Source: CAIMUS01 sp046347625
GTDB taxonomy: Bacteria; Pseudomonadota; Gammaproteobacteria; Competibacterales; Competibacteraceae
Reading direction: 5' to 3'
DNA length: 64,000 nucleotides
Assembly: GCA_046347625.1 (NCBI GenBank)
Contig: JAXMFU010000001.1
Span: 248,001-312,000 of the forward strand
The notes under the pieces are model-generated. The model was not told where the DNA came from. It did no database searches and worked only from the letters and a program-made list of their open reading frames with translations. This document shows, piece after piece, positions 1 through 7,084 of this stretch. The first letter of the stretch is position 1. Each line of letters starts with the position of its first letter. The position numbers and the translations under genes were made by a program.

Positions 1-2
1 TG

Positions 3-446
3 GCACCTATCGGTAGTGGACATGGCGGAAAGGTCAAGCGCTTTATTCGCCTGTTTTCTCGTTTATTGGGTGATACAGCCATCGTCGCCGCCCAGGACCC
101 GGTAGTGCTTGGCAAGCGCTCCGAACCTCAACCGGATATAACTATTTTGCGCTGGCGGGATGATTTTTATGAAAGCGCCCATCCAGGGCCGGAAGATATA
201 TTGCTGGTCATCGAGGTGGCGGACACTACCGCACGTTATGACCACAAAATCAAAGTTCCCCTGTATGCCCGCCATGGCATTCCCGAAGTCTGGCTGTTGG
301 ATTTAAAAAAGCGGGTGCTGGAAATTTACCGTAATCCCGATCAGGAGAAATACCAGCATACGGAACAGCTTAGCAGTGGTCAGATAGCACCGTTACAGTT
401 GCCGGAAGCGGTTATTCAATTGGCCGATTTATTTCCGGGTTCGTAA
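3..446 (+). CDS. Uma2-family PD-(D/E)XK nuclease-like protein, 5'-truncated by the window edge
   Basis: The reading frame is open from the first bases, so the true start lies upstream; a TTG at 66 is only an internal candidate. The visible 147 residues match the C-terminal two thirds of the Uma2 (DUF820) family, a restriction-endonuclease-fold family that is usually of unknown role and often multicopy. Family hallmarks are the EPQPDITIL segment (Asp of the active site), then ILLVIEVADTT with the acidic residue of the E-x-K-like core, and the YARHGIPEVWLLD block. It ends LFPGS and is followed by a small palindrome. The family call is good; the cellular function is unknown. Confidence 0.8.
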   Translation, partial: APIGSGHGGKVKRFIRLFSRLLGDTAIVAAQDPVVLGKRSEPQPDITILRWRDDFYESAHPGPEDILLVIEVADTTARYDHKIKVPLYARHGIPEVWLLDLKKRVLEIYRNPDQEKYQHTEQLSSGQIAPLQLPEAVIQLADLFPGS

Positions 447-476
447 CATTACCTGTCCATAGTTTCGGCGCTCAAT

Positions 477-493
477 GGTGCGCAGTGCGCACC
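477..493. repeat. Short REP-like palindrome (GGTGCGCA-G-TGCGCACC)
   Basis: Perfect 8-bp arms separated by one base, followed by CCTACC. The same kind of GGTGCGC/GCGCACC palindrome recurs at 5473-5489 after another gene, so it is a dispersed intergenic element rather than a gene-specific site. Confidence 0.55.
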
Positions 494-514
494 CTACCTT
501 CTTCCCTACTTGAT

Positions 515-553
515 TCAAAAAAATCCCGCCGATTCCGAAGAACCGGCGGGATT
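515..553 (-). terminator. Rho-independent terminator of the etfBA-acyl-CoA dehydrogenase operon
   Basis: A 10-bp perfect stem (522-531 with 544-553, AATCCCGCCG/CGGCGGGATT) with a 12-nt loop lies 31 bp past the stop of the minus-strand acyl-CoA dehydrogenase. On the minus strand it is followed by seven T (plus-strand A run at 515-521). Confidence 0.85.
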
Positions 554-584
554 GCTTTACAGCAAAAGCAATGCTTGATTCAGC

Positions 585-2375
585 TTAGAACTGCCCTTCC
601 GCTAACGCCAGGGTGGACTTGCCGCCGGCCTTGATCGCGTTCAGCAGGGCGGTGGCCTTGGGCAGAATCTGCTCGGCATAGAAGCGGGCGGTGATCAGCT
701 TGGCTTCATGGAACTCGGGGTCTTCGCCCGCCGCCAGCTTCTGCTGGGCAACCAGCGCGGCCCGCGCCATCTGCCAGCCGCCACAGACATAGCCGCTCAG
801 CATCAGATAGTTCACCGACACGGCCATCACCGAAGGGGCGTCCTGGGCGATGGTGGCCAGCATCCATTGGGTGGCGCTGTTCAACGCCTCGATGCCCTGC
901 CCCAACCCGGCTTTGATCGCGGCCAGATCGTCGCCGCCGGCCTTGCCCAACTGCTCCTCGACCTTGTGCATATCGGCGATCAGGTTGAGCATTGCCTGGC
1001 CCTTGTCCATGACCAGCTTGCGGCCCGCCAGGTCGGCGGCCTGAATGCCGGTGGTGCCTTCGTAAATGGCGGCGATGCGCGCATCGCGATAATGCTGGGC
1101 GGCGCCGGTTTCCTCGACGAAACCCATGCCGCCGAAGACCTGCACACCGAGGGAAGTCACCTCGTTGCCCAACTCGCTGCACCAGCCCTTGGTGATCGGA
1201 ATCAACAGGTCCAGCCGGGATTGATGGGCCTTGCGGGTCTCCGGGTCGGGATGATGTCCGGCCATATCCATGTGCATGGCGATTACATAGTTCAAGGCGC
1301 GCATCGCCTCGGTCTGCGACTTCATCGCCATCAGCATCCGGCGGACATCGGGATGATTGATGATCGTCACCCGGTCGCCGCCGCGGGTACCCTTCATCGG
1401 ATAACCTTGCACCCGCTCCTTGGCATAGGCCAGCGCTGCCTGATAGGCGCGATCGGAAATCGCCAGACCCTGCACGCCGACCTTCAGCCGGGCTTCGTTC
1501 ATCATGGTGAACATCTGCATCAGGCCCTGATTCGGCTTGCCGACCAGATAGCCGATAGCATCCTCATAGGCCAGAGTACAGGTGGCGCTGCCATGAATGC
1601 CCAGCTTGTGTTCGATGCTGATGCACGTCAGGCCGCTATTGCGGGCGCCCACGCTGCCGTCCGGATTGATCAGGAACCGGGGCGACAGGAACAGGGAAAT
1701 GCCCTTCACCCCTTCCGGGGCGTCCGGCAGACGGGCCAACACCAGGTGAATGATGTTGTCCGCCATATCGTGATCGCCCCAGGTGATGAAAATCTTCTGG
1801 CCGTTGAGCAGATAATGATCGCCTGCCGGCGTGGCACGGGTCTTGACATTGCTCAGATCGGAACCGGCCGCCGGTTCGGTCAGGTCCATGGTGCCGGACC
1901 ACTCGCCGGAAACCATTTTCGGCAGATACGTGGCTTTCATCTCGTCCGCGCCATAGTGCTTGAGGCACTCGGTCGCACCCGCGGAGAGCAGGGGGGCCAG
2001 CGCGAACGCCATGTTCGAGGCGTTCCACATCTCGAAGGTCGGCGTATTGAGGATTTCCGGCAGGCCCTGGCCGCCGAATTCCGCCGGCGCACCCAGCGAA
2101 TTCCAGCCACCCTCGGTAAATTGCTTGTAAGCATCGGCGAAGCCGGGTGGAGCATAAACCTGGCCGTTTTCCAGCCGGGCGCTCTCCTGGTCACCGGTCC
2201 AGTTCAGCGGTGCCAGCACTTCGGAGGCGAACTTGCCGGCTTCTTCCAGGATGGCTTCCGCCACATCGGTAACACCCAGGTCTTGATAATCAGGCAGGGC
2301 GGCCACTTCCTCCAGGCCGGCCAGTTCCTTGATTACGAATTTCATATCGCGCAGCGGCGCAGCATAAACGGTCAT
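585..2375 (-). CDS. Acyl-CoA dehydrogenase, long form with extra C-terminal domain (DmdC/FadE-like)
   Basis: A 596-residue FAD enzyme that would introduce a trans double bond into an acyl-CoA and pass electrons to the ETF encoded just upstream. The order is N-terminal helical domain, beta domain (MDLTEPAAGSDL about 165-176, FITWGDHDMADN), C-terminal helical domain with the catalytic Glu in YEGTTG (Glu439), then an extra ~130-residue helical extension typical of the roughly 600-residue group that includes 3-methylmercaptopropionyl-CoA dehydrogenase. The ATG at 2375 is preceded by GAGGAGG at good spacing. It is the last gene of the etfB-etfA operon, 74 nt after etfA. Substrate (medium/long acyl-CoA or methylmercaptopropionyl-CoA) cannot be decided from sequence; an acuI-like gene nearby makes a short-chain substrate possible. 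Confidence 0.9.
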   Translation of the reverse strand: MTVYAAPLRDMKFVIKELAGLEEVAALPDYQDLGVTDVAEAILEEAGKFASEVLAPLNWTGDQESARLENGQVYAPPGFADAYKQFTEGGWNSLGAPAEFGGQGLPEILNTPTFEMWNASNMAFALAPLLSAGATECLKHYGADEMKATYLPKMVSGEWSGTMDLTEPAAGSDLSNVKTRATPAGDHYLLNGQKIFITWGDHDMADNIIHLVLARLPDAPEGVKGISLFLSPRFLINPDGSVGARNSGLTCISIEHKLGIHGSATCTLAYEDAIGYLVGKPNQGLMQMFTMMNEARLKVGVQGLAISDRAYQAALAYAKERVQGYPMKGTRGGDRVTIINHPDVRRMLMAMKSQTEAMRALNYVIAMHMDMAGHHPDPETRKAHQSRLDLLIPITKGWCSELGNEVTSLGVQVFGGMGFVEETGAAQHYRDARIAAIYEGTTGIQAADLAGRKLVMDKGQAMLNLIADMHKVEEQLGKAGGDDLAAIKAGLGQGIEALNSATQWMLATIAQDAPSVMAVSVNYLMLSGYVCGGWQMARAALVAQQKLAAGEDPEFHEAKLITARFYAEQILPKATALLNAIKAGGKSTLALAEGQF

Positions 2376-2449
2376 AACATGACCTCCTCACAGGCGGGAA
2401 TCGATGAAAAGGAAAGCGCCGCCCGCAGGCGGCGCTGCCGAAGCTACCG

Positions 2450-3382
2450 TTAAAGGGCCTGGGTCAATTCAGGCACGGCGGTGAACAGATCGGCCACCAG
2501 GCCATAATCCGACACCTGGAAAATCGGCGCTTCTTCGTCCTTGTTGATCGCGACAATGACCTTGCTGTCCTTCATGCCGGCCAGATGTTGGATGGCGCCG
2601 GACAGACCGATACCGATATAGAGTTGCGGCGCGACGACCTTGCCGGTCTGACCGACCTGATAGTCATTAGGGGCATAGCCGGCATCGACCGCCGCGCGGG
2701 TGGCACCGATGGCCGCACCCAGCTTGTCGGCCAGCGGTTCCAGCAGCCTGTGGAATTCATCATAGCTGCCGAGCGCCCGGCCACCGCTGACCACGATCGG
2801 CGCCGCAGTCAGTTCGGGCCGCTCGGACTTGGTCAGTTCCTGGCTGACATAGCTGGAAAGTCCCGCGTCCGGAGTGGCTTCCACGGCTTCGACAGCGGCC
2901 GAGCCACCTTCCGCCGGTGCGGCGTCGAAGGAGGTGCCGCGTACCGTGATGACCTTGATCGGATCGCTGGATTTCACGGTGACCAACACGTTGCCGGCAT
3001 AGATAGGCCGAACGAAGGTGTCGGCCGATTCGACGCCGATGATTTCGGAAATCTGGGCCACATCCAGCATGGCGGCGACCCGAGGCATAAAGTTCTTGCA
3101 CATGGTGGTGGCCGGTGCCAGCACATGGCTGTAACCGGCGGCCAGCTTGGCCACCAAGGGCGCGGTATTCTCCGCCAGTTCATGGTTGTACTGCGGGGCG
3201 TCGGCCACCAGCACCTTGCTCACGCCGGCAATCTTGGCGGCGGCCTGTGCGGCGCCGTTGCAATCCTTACCGGCCACCAGGACATGAATATCACCACCGA
3301 TCTTGCCGGCGGCGGTGACCGTATTCAGGGTCGCCTTTTTAACGGAGGCATTATCGTGTTCAGCAATAACCAATATGCTCAT
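2450..3382 (-). CDS. etfA: Electron transfer flavoprotein alpha subunit
   Basis: The 310-residue protein is full length for EtfA. The N-terminal half (MSILVIAEHDN...) is the alpha/beta domain, and the C-terminal FAD domain carries the VVSGGRALGS segment (about 199-208), the VGQTGKVVAPQLYIGIGLSGAIQH block and AINKDEEAPIF, all family signatures. It forms a heterodimer with EtfB and moves electrons from acyl-CoA dehydrogenases to ETF-ubiquinone oxidoreductase, which is not in this window. It starts 2 nt after the etfB stop, so the two are translationally linked, and the downstream acyl-CoA dehydrogenase is its likely electron donor. Confidence 0.96.
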   Translation of the reverse strand: MSILVIAEHDNASVKKATLNTVTAAGKIGGDIHVLVAGKDCNGAAQAAAKIAGVSKVLVADAPQYNHELAENTAPLVAKLAAGYSHVLAPATTMCKNFMPRVAAMLDVAQISEIIGVESADTFVRPIYAGNVLVTVKSSDPIKVITVRGTSFDAAPAEGGSAAVEAVEATPDAGLSSYVSQELTKSERPELTAAPIVVSGGRALGSYDEFHRLLEPLADKLGAAIGATRAAVDAGYAPNDYQVGQTGKVVAPQLYIGIGLSGAIQHLAGMKDSKVIVAINKDEEAPIFQVSDYGLVADLFTAVPELTQAL

Positions 3383-3384
3383 GG

Positions 3385-4134
3385 TCAGATCACCTTCGCT
3401 TCGTTCTTCAGTTTATCGACCAGTTCCGCCACGGTCTTGACTTTAATGCCGGCCTGGCGCTTGGGCGGATCGCGGAAGTTCGAGTAGGCCAGCCTCGGGT
3501 TGACATCCACGCCAAGATCGGCCGGTTTGACCACTTCCAGCGGCTTTTTCTTCGCTTTCATGATATTGGGCAGCTTGACGAAACGCGGCTCGTTGAGGCG
3601 TAGATCGACCGTCAGGACCGCCGGCAGCGTGATTTCGTCGGTCTCGAGGCCGCCGTCGATCTCACGGGTGACGGTCGCCTTGCCATCGCCCATTTCCACT
3701 TTGGACAGGAAGGTACCCTGGGACCAACCCAGCAGTGCCGCCAGCATCTGCCCGGTCTGGTTGCAGTCGTCATCGATGGCCTGCTTGCCCACTAACACGG
3801 CTTGCGGCTGCTCTTTTTCCACCAGGGCTTTCAAGACCTTGGCGACCGCCAGCGGTTGCAGTTGAGCGTCGGTCTCCACCAGAATGCCTCGGTCGGCACC
3901 CATCGCCATGGCCGTGCGGATGGTTTCCTCACAGGCTTTTACTCCCATGGAAACCGCCACAATCTCGGTAGCCTTGCCGGCTTCTTTCAGGCGTACCGCC
4001 TCCTCGACAGCAACTTCGTCAAACGGATTCATGGACATCTTGGCGTTGGCAATGTCCGGTCCGGTTGCATCCGATTTGGCGCGAACGTTGACGTTGTAGT
4101 CAACGACTCGCTTTACGGCGACTAACAGTTTCAT
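3385..4134 (-). CDS. etfB: Electron transfer flavoprotein beta subunit
   Basis: A 249-residue EtfB with the expected start MKLLVAVKRVVDYNVNVR, the AMP-binding region ending in GKQAIDDDCNQTGQMLAALLGWSQ (about 115-139), and the conserved LRLNEPRFVKLPNIMKAKKKPLE segment that docks partner dehydrogenases. It is first gene of the etfB-etfA-acyl-CoA dehydrogenase unit read on the minus strand. The start ATG at 4134 is preceded by AGAAAAAGGGTGAAGA, a reasonable ribosome site. Confidence 0.96.
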   Translation of the reverse strand: MKLLVAVKRVVDYNVNVRAKSDATGPDIANAKMSMNPFDEVAVEEAVRLKEAGKATEIVAVSMGVKACEETIRTAMAMGADRGILVETDAQLQPLAVAKVLKALVEKEQPQAVLVGKQAIDDDCNQTGQMLAALLGWSQGTFLSKVEMGDGKATVTREIDGGLETDEITLPAVLTVDLRLNEPRFVKLPNIMKAKKKPLEVVKPADLGVDVNPRLAYSNFRDPPKRQAGIKVKTVAELVDKLKNEAKVI

Positions 4135-4238
4135 TCTTCACCCTTTTTCTCTGGAAGTTTACGGACACCCGGCAGTGCGGGTGGTGCTTGCTAGACTCCC
4201 TGGCTTCTGCGCACAATCCTGGCAAAAAAAACAGCCTA

Positions 4239-4244
4239 ATTATA
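4239..4244 (-). promoter_or_regulatory. Candidate -10 box of the etfB operon
   Basis: On the minus strand a perfect TATAAT lies about 105 nt upstream of the etfB start. No good -35 hexamer stands at 16-18 nt, so this is a tentative promoter. Confidence 0.4.
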
Positions 4245-4323
4245 GGGCAAGCCAAGGCCAATCGCATGCGGTTCTAAACTTCGCAAACACGGTTGGCGCA
4301 CCGACGGCGCTAAACCCTTATTT

Positions 4324-4400
4324 TAAAGGCTAAAGGCTAAAGGCTAAAGGCTAAAGGTCAAAGGTTGAAGGTTAAAGGTTAAAGGTTAAAGGTTAAAGGC
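4324..4400. repeat. Heptamer tandem array, 11 units (TAAAGGY type)
   Basis: Exactly 77 nt of a 7-nt unit read as TAAAGGC or TAAAGGT with single-base variants (TCAAAGG, TTGAAGG). It lies between the etfB promoter region and the acuI-like gene, ending 63 nt before the latter's start. The remainder of the 4135-4463 spacer shows no gene. Confidence 0.95.
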
Positions 4401-4463
4401 TGTGATTGCGTGTTCTTACAACTGCCTGCCGCCAACCGGCGGCACTTCGGCGCAGGAGAGACG

Positions 4464-5462
4464 ATGACCGAGAAGACATTCAAAGCCCTGGTGCTGCACC
4501 AGGCGGATAAGCAAACCGTAGCACGGATTGAGACTTTGAGTACGGCAGATCTGTCACAGGGTGATGTCCTGGTGGCGGTGGAGTATTCCGGGTTGAATTA
4601 TAAAGATGGTCTGGCCGTGACCGGCAAGGGCAAAATCGTGCGTCGGTTTCCCCTGGTGCCGGGGATCGATCTGGCCGGTACGGTGCTGGAGTCGGCCTCG
4701 CCCGATTATAAACCCGGCGATAAAGTGGTGCTCACCGGCTGGGGTGTGGGCGAGCGTTACTGGGGTGGTTACAGCCAGCGGCAACGGGTCCGTTCGGACT
4801 GGCTGGTACCGCTCCCCGCCGGACTGGATACCCGCCAGGCCATGGCGATTGGTACCGCCGGCTTTACCGCCATGCTCTGCGTGCTGGCGCTGGAACAGGC
4901 GGGGGTGAGTCCTACCGCTGACAAACCCGTGCTGGTCACCGGCGCCAGCGGTGGGGTGGGTAGCGTCGCAGTCGCCCTGCTGGCCCGCCTGGGCTACAAA
5001 GTTACCGCCGTGACCGGTCGTCCGGAGAATCAGGATTATCTACGGACTCTGGGCGCCGGCGGCTTTGTCGGTCGTGAAGAAATGGCCGCGCCGGCCCGTC
5101 CGTTGGAGGCTCAACGCTGGGCCGGGGCGGTGGATACCGTGGGCGGAAAAATCCTGGCCCGGGTGCTGACCGAAATCGACTATGGTGGCAGCGTGGCAGC
5201 CTGCGGCCTGGCCGGCGGCACCGAACTGCCGACCACCGTAATGCCCTTTATCCTGCGCGGGGTTGCGCTGTTGGGTGTGGACTCGGTCATGTGTCCCCTA
5301 CCCCGGCGCCGCCAGGCTTGGGCACGCCTGGCTCAGGATCTGCCGGTCGAAAAACTGGAGCAGATGACTCAACTCGCCACGCTGGAGCAGGTGCCGCCGC
5401 TGGCGGAAGCCATTCTGGCCGGCAAGGTCCGGGGCCGGGTGGTGATCGATCCGAACCGCTGA
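4464..5462 (+). CDS. acuI: Acryloyl-CoA reductase / YhdH-YhfP family quinone oxidoreductase
   Basis: A 332-residue medium-chain reductase without the catalytic zinc site. It shows the groES-like N-domain (YSGLNYKDGLAVTGKGKI, PGIDLAGTV) and a Rossmann NADPH site VTGASGGVGSVAVALLARLGY (about 160-180), with GWGVGERYWGGYSQ typical of the YhdH/AcuI subgroup. AcuI enzymes reduce toxic acryloyl-CoA to propionyl-CoA, which fits the methylmalonyl-CoA mutase genes at 53.6-58 kb. The ATG at 4464 was preferred over an upstream in-frame start at 4410 because GGAGAG precedes it and family members start with this MTEKTFKAL-type sequence. The role as acryloyl-CoA reductase rather than generic quinone reductase is inference. 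Confidence 0.85.
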   Translation: MTEKTFKALVLHQADKQTVARIETLSTADLSQGDVLVAVEYSGLNYKDGLAVTGKGKIVRRFPLVPGIDLAGTVLESASPDYKPGDKVVLTGWGVGERYWGGYSQRQRVRSDWLVPLPAGLDTRQAMAIGTAGFTAMLCVLALEQAGVSPTADKPVLVTGASGGVGSVAVALLARLGYKVTAVTGRPENQDYLRTLGAGGFVGREEMAAPARPLEAQRWAGAVDTVGGKILARVLTEIDYGGSVAACGLAGGTELPTTVMPFILRGVALLGVDSVMCPLPRRRQAWARLAQDLPVEKLEQMTQLATLEQVPPLAEAILAGKVRGRVVIDPNR

Positions 5463-5464
5463 AG

Positions 5465-5610
5465 CACAGTAGGGTGCGCCCTGCGCACCAGACAAGGAAC
5501 GGTGCGTCGGGCGCACGCTGCCCGTCTTACCCAGCGGCATCTGTCGGGCACAAGACGTGCCCGACAAACACCGCCGGGTAAGCTGTCGGGCACGTCCTAT
5601 GCCCGACTTG
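5465..5610. repeat. Cluster of REP-like palindromes
   Basis: Three palindromes follow the acuI stop: GGTGCGC-CCT-GCGCACC (5473-5489), a TGTCGGGCAC/GTGCCCGACA pair near 5546-5570, and a further GTCGGGCAC copy near 5587. They sit between convergent genes and may also end transcription, although no T run is seen. Confidence 0.55.
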
Positions 5611-5614
5611 CAAT

Positions 5615-6247
5615 TTAAGCATTGTCCACCACATCCCAAATCAACCGTGGATCGAAACTCATGGCCGCGAACATGGTGATGACCACCACCGCCGCAAAGG
5701 CAATCGCTCCCGGCCCGGCCTCGAACGTGGCAATATTGCCGAGTCTGACCAAGGCCACCAGAATCGAAATCATGAAAATATCGATCATCGACCAGCGTCC
5801 AACCGCCTCGGTAATCCGATAAAGGACCGTCCGGTCGCGCGGCCGCCAGCGGGATTTGCGCTGGACCGAGAGCAATAAATACGTTAAAGAGATCAGCTTC
5901 AGCATTGGTACGGTGATACTGGCAAAAAAGACCAGCAACGCAATCGGCCACATGCCGGCGGCGATCAGCGCCTCGACTCCGCTTAGAATGGTGTCCGGCT
6001 CGCTACGTCCCAGCGAGACCACGGTCATGACCGGGAAGACATTGGCGGGAATATAAAGAATAGCGGCGGCCAAGGTCAATGCCCAGGTACGGGTCAGACT
6101 ATCGGGTTTACGCCGGTATACTTTGGCGCCACAGCGAGGACAGCGGGTATGGCCGCCGGGCGGCAGTGGTACCGCCTTTAGCAGCAGGTGACAAGCCTGG
6201 CAAAGTATAAGCGAAGCTCGTGCCGCGGTCGGGGGTGATGACTTCAT
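5615..6247 (-). CDS. PqiA-like integral membrane protein (paraquat-inducible protein A family)
   Basis: A 210-residue protein with an N-terminal zinc-ribbon-like pair of motifs, CQACH (about 16-20) and CPRCG (about 37-41), followed by four predicted hydrophobic segments (WALTLAAAILYIPANVFPV; IALLVFFASITVPMLKLI; the region after WSMIDIFMISILVALVRL; AIAFAAVVVITMFAAMSF). This equals one PqiA half-module; full PqiA proteins contain two such modules. It is followed upstream by a paralogue at 6470-7084, so the two may act as a split PqiA. PqiA proteins work with the MCE protein PqiB in lipid transport; no pqiB is in the window. Confidence 0.8.
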   Translation of the reverse strand: MKSSPPTAARASLILCQACHLLLKAVPLPPGGHTRCPRCGAKVYRRKPDSLTRTWALTLAAAILYIPANVFPVMTVVSLGRSEPDTILSGVEALIAAGMWPIALLVFFASITVPMLKLISLTYLLLSVQRKSRWRPRDRTVLYRITEAVGRWSMIDIFMISILVALVRLGNIATFEAGPGAIAFAAVVVITMFAAMSFDPRLIWDVVDNA

Positions 6248-6259
6248 TGCCGGTTCTCC

Positions 6260-6483
6260 AGTGGCTAGTGACTAGTGGTTAGTGATTAGTGGTTAGTGGT
6301 TAGTGATTAGTGATTAGTGGTTAGTGATTAGTGATTAGTGGTTAGTGGTTAGTGGTTAGTGGTTAGTGGTTAGTGGTTAGTGATTAGTGGTTTGTCCCTT
6401 TAGCCTTTAGCCTTTAGCCTTTAGCCTTTAGCCTTTAGCCTTTAGCCTTTAACCTTTAACCTTTAACCTTTAACCTTTAACTT
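6260..6483. repeat. Composite heptamer array: TAGTGGT/TAGTGAT block then CTTTAGC/CTTTAAC block
   Basis: About 19 units of TAGTGGY/TAGTGAT (6260-6391) are followed directly by about 12 units of CCTTTAG/CCTTTAA (6397-6483). It lies between two PqiA-like genes on the minus strand and its last units run into the coding end of the 6470-7084 gene, providing the final KG codons and the TAA stop. Confidence 0.95.
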
Positions 6484-7084
6484 CCACCCGCTCCCAGACT
6501 TCATGCATTTCCAGAGCGGAATCGGCGGCAGCCATCAACACGATCAGGGCGACAAAGGAATACAAGCCGACGCCTGTCACAATAGTAGCGATATCCTTGA
6601 GCTTGACGATCGCTACGATCATGCCAAGCAGAAAGACTTCGGTCATGGCCCAGGGGTGCAGGTACTCGACGAAACGAAGCGCACGGGCCAATTGCCAGGG
6701 CCGGCGATTGAATTTCAAGGGCAGCAGCACATACAGCAAGCTGGTAATTTTCAGGAACGGCGCCAGGATGCTCATGATAAATACCAGTACAGCCAGTTCC
6801 CAATAGTCCTGTCGGTAGAGTTCCAAGACCCCACTGATCAGGTCACATAGTTGTGACTGGCCTTGCAGCTTGAAATTCAGCAGGGGATAGATGTTGGCCA
6901 GCGCGAACACAATCAGCGCGGCGAGCGAGAAACTCAGCGCGTGTTGCACACTGTCGGGCTTATGACGATAAAGCAAGGCTCCGCAACGGCCGCACGTAAG
7001 CCTTTCCCCCGGTTGCAGACGGGGCTTGCGAAATAACAGGTCGCAATCATGGCAGGCAATCAGCGAACCTTCAGAATTTGCCAT
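6470..7084 (-). CDS. PqiA-like integral membrane protein, second paralogue
   Basis: A 204-residue paralogue of the protein at 5615-6247 with the same layout: CHDCD (12-16) and CGRCG (32-36) zinc-ribbon motifs, then four membrane segments (ALSFSLAALIVFALANIYPLL; LAVLVFIMSILAPFLKI; WAMTEVFLLGMIVAIVKL; LYSFVALIVLMAAAD). Its start overlaps the end of nrdJ by 14 bp, suggesting co-transcription after nrdJ. The natural C-terminus has run into a heptamer array: the last codons AAA GGT and the TAA stop are repeat sequence. Confidence 0.8.
   Translation of the reverse strand: MANSEGSLIACHDCDLLFRKPRLQPGERLTCGRCGALLYRHKPDSVQHALSFSLAALIVFALANIYPLLNFKLQGQSQLCDLISGVLELYRQDYWELAVLVFIMSILAPFLKITSLLYVLLPLKFNRRPWQLARALRFVEYLHPWAMTEVFLLGMIVAIVKLKDIATIVTGVGLYSFVALIVLMAAADSALEMHEVWERVEVKG

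Noticed and set aside
708..2453. A 581-codon plus-strand frame opposite the acyl-CoA dehydrogenase
   Set aside because: It is the antisense of a clearly conserved gene, with low-complexity His/Arg/Gly-rich translation and no family resemblance; such frames are common in GC-rich DNA.
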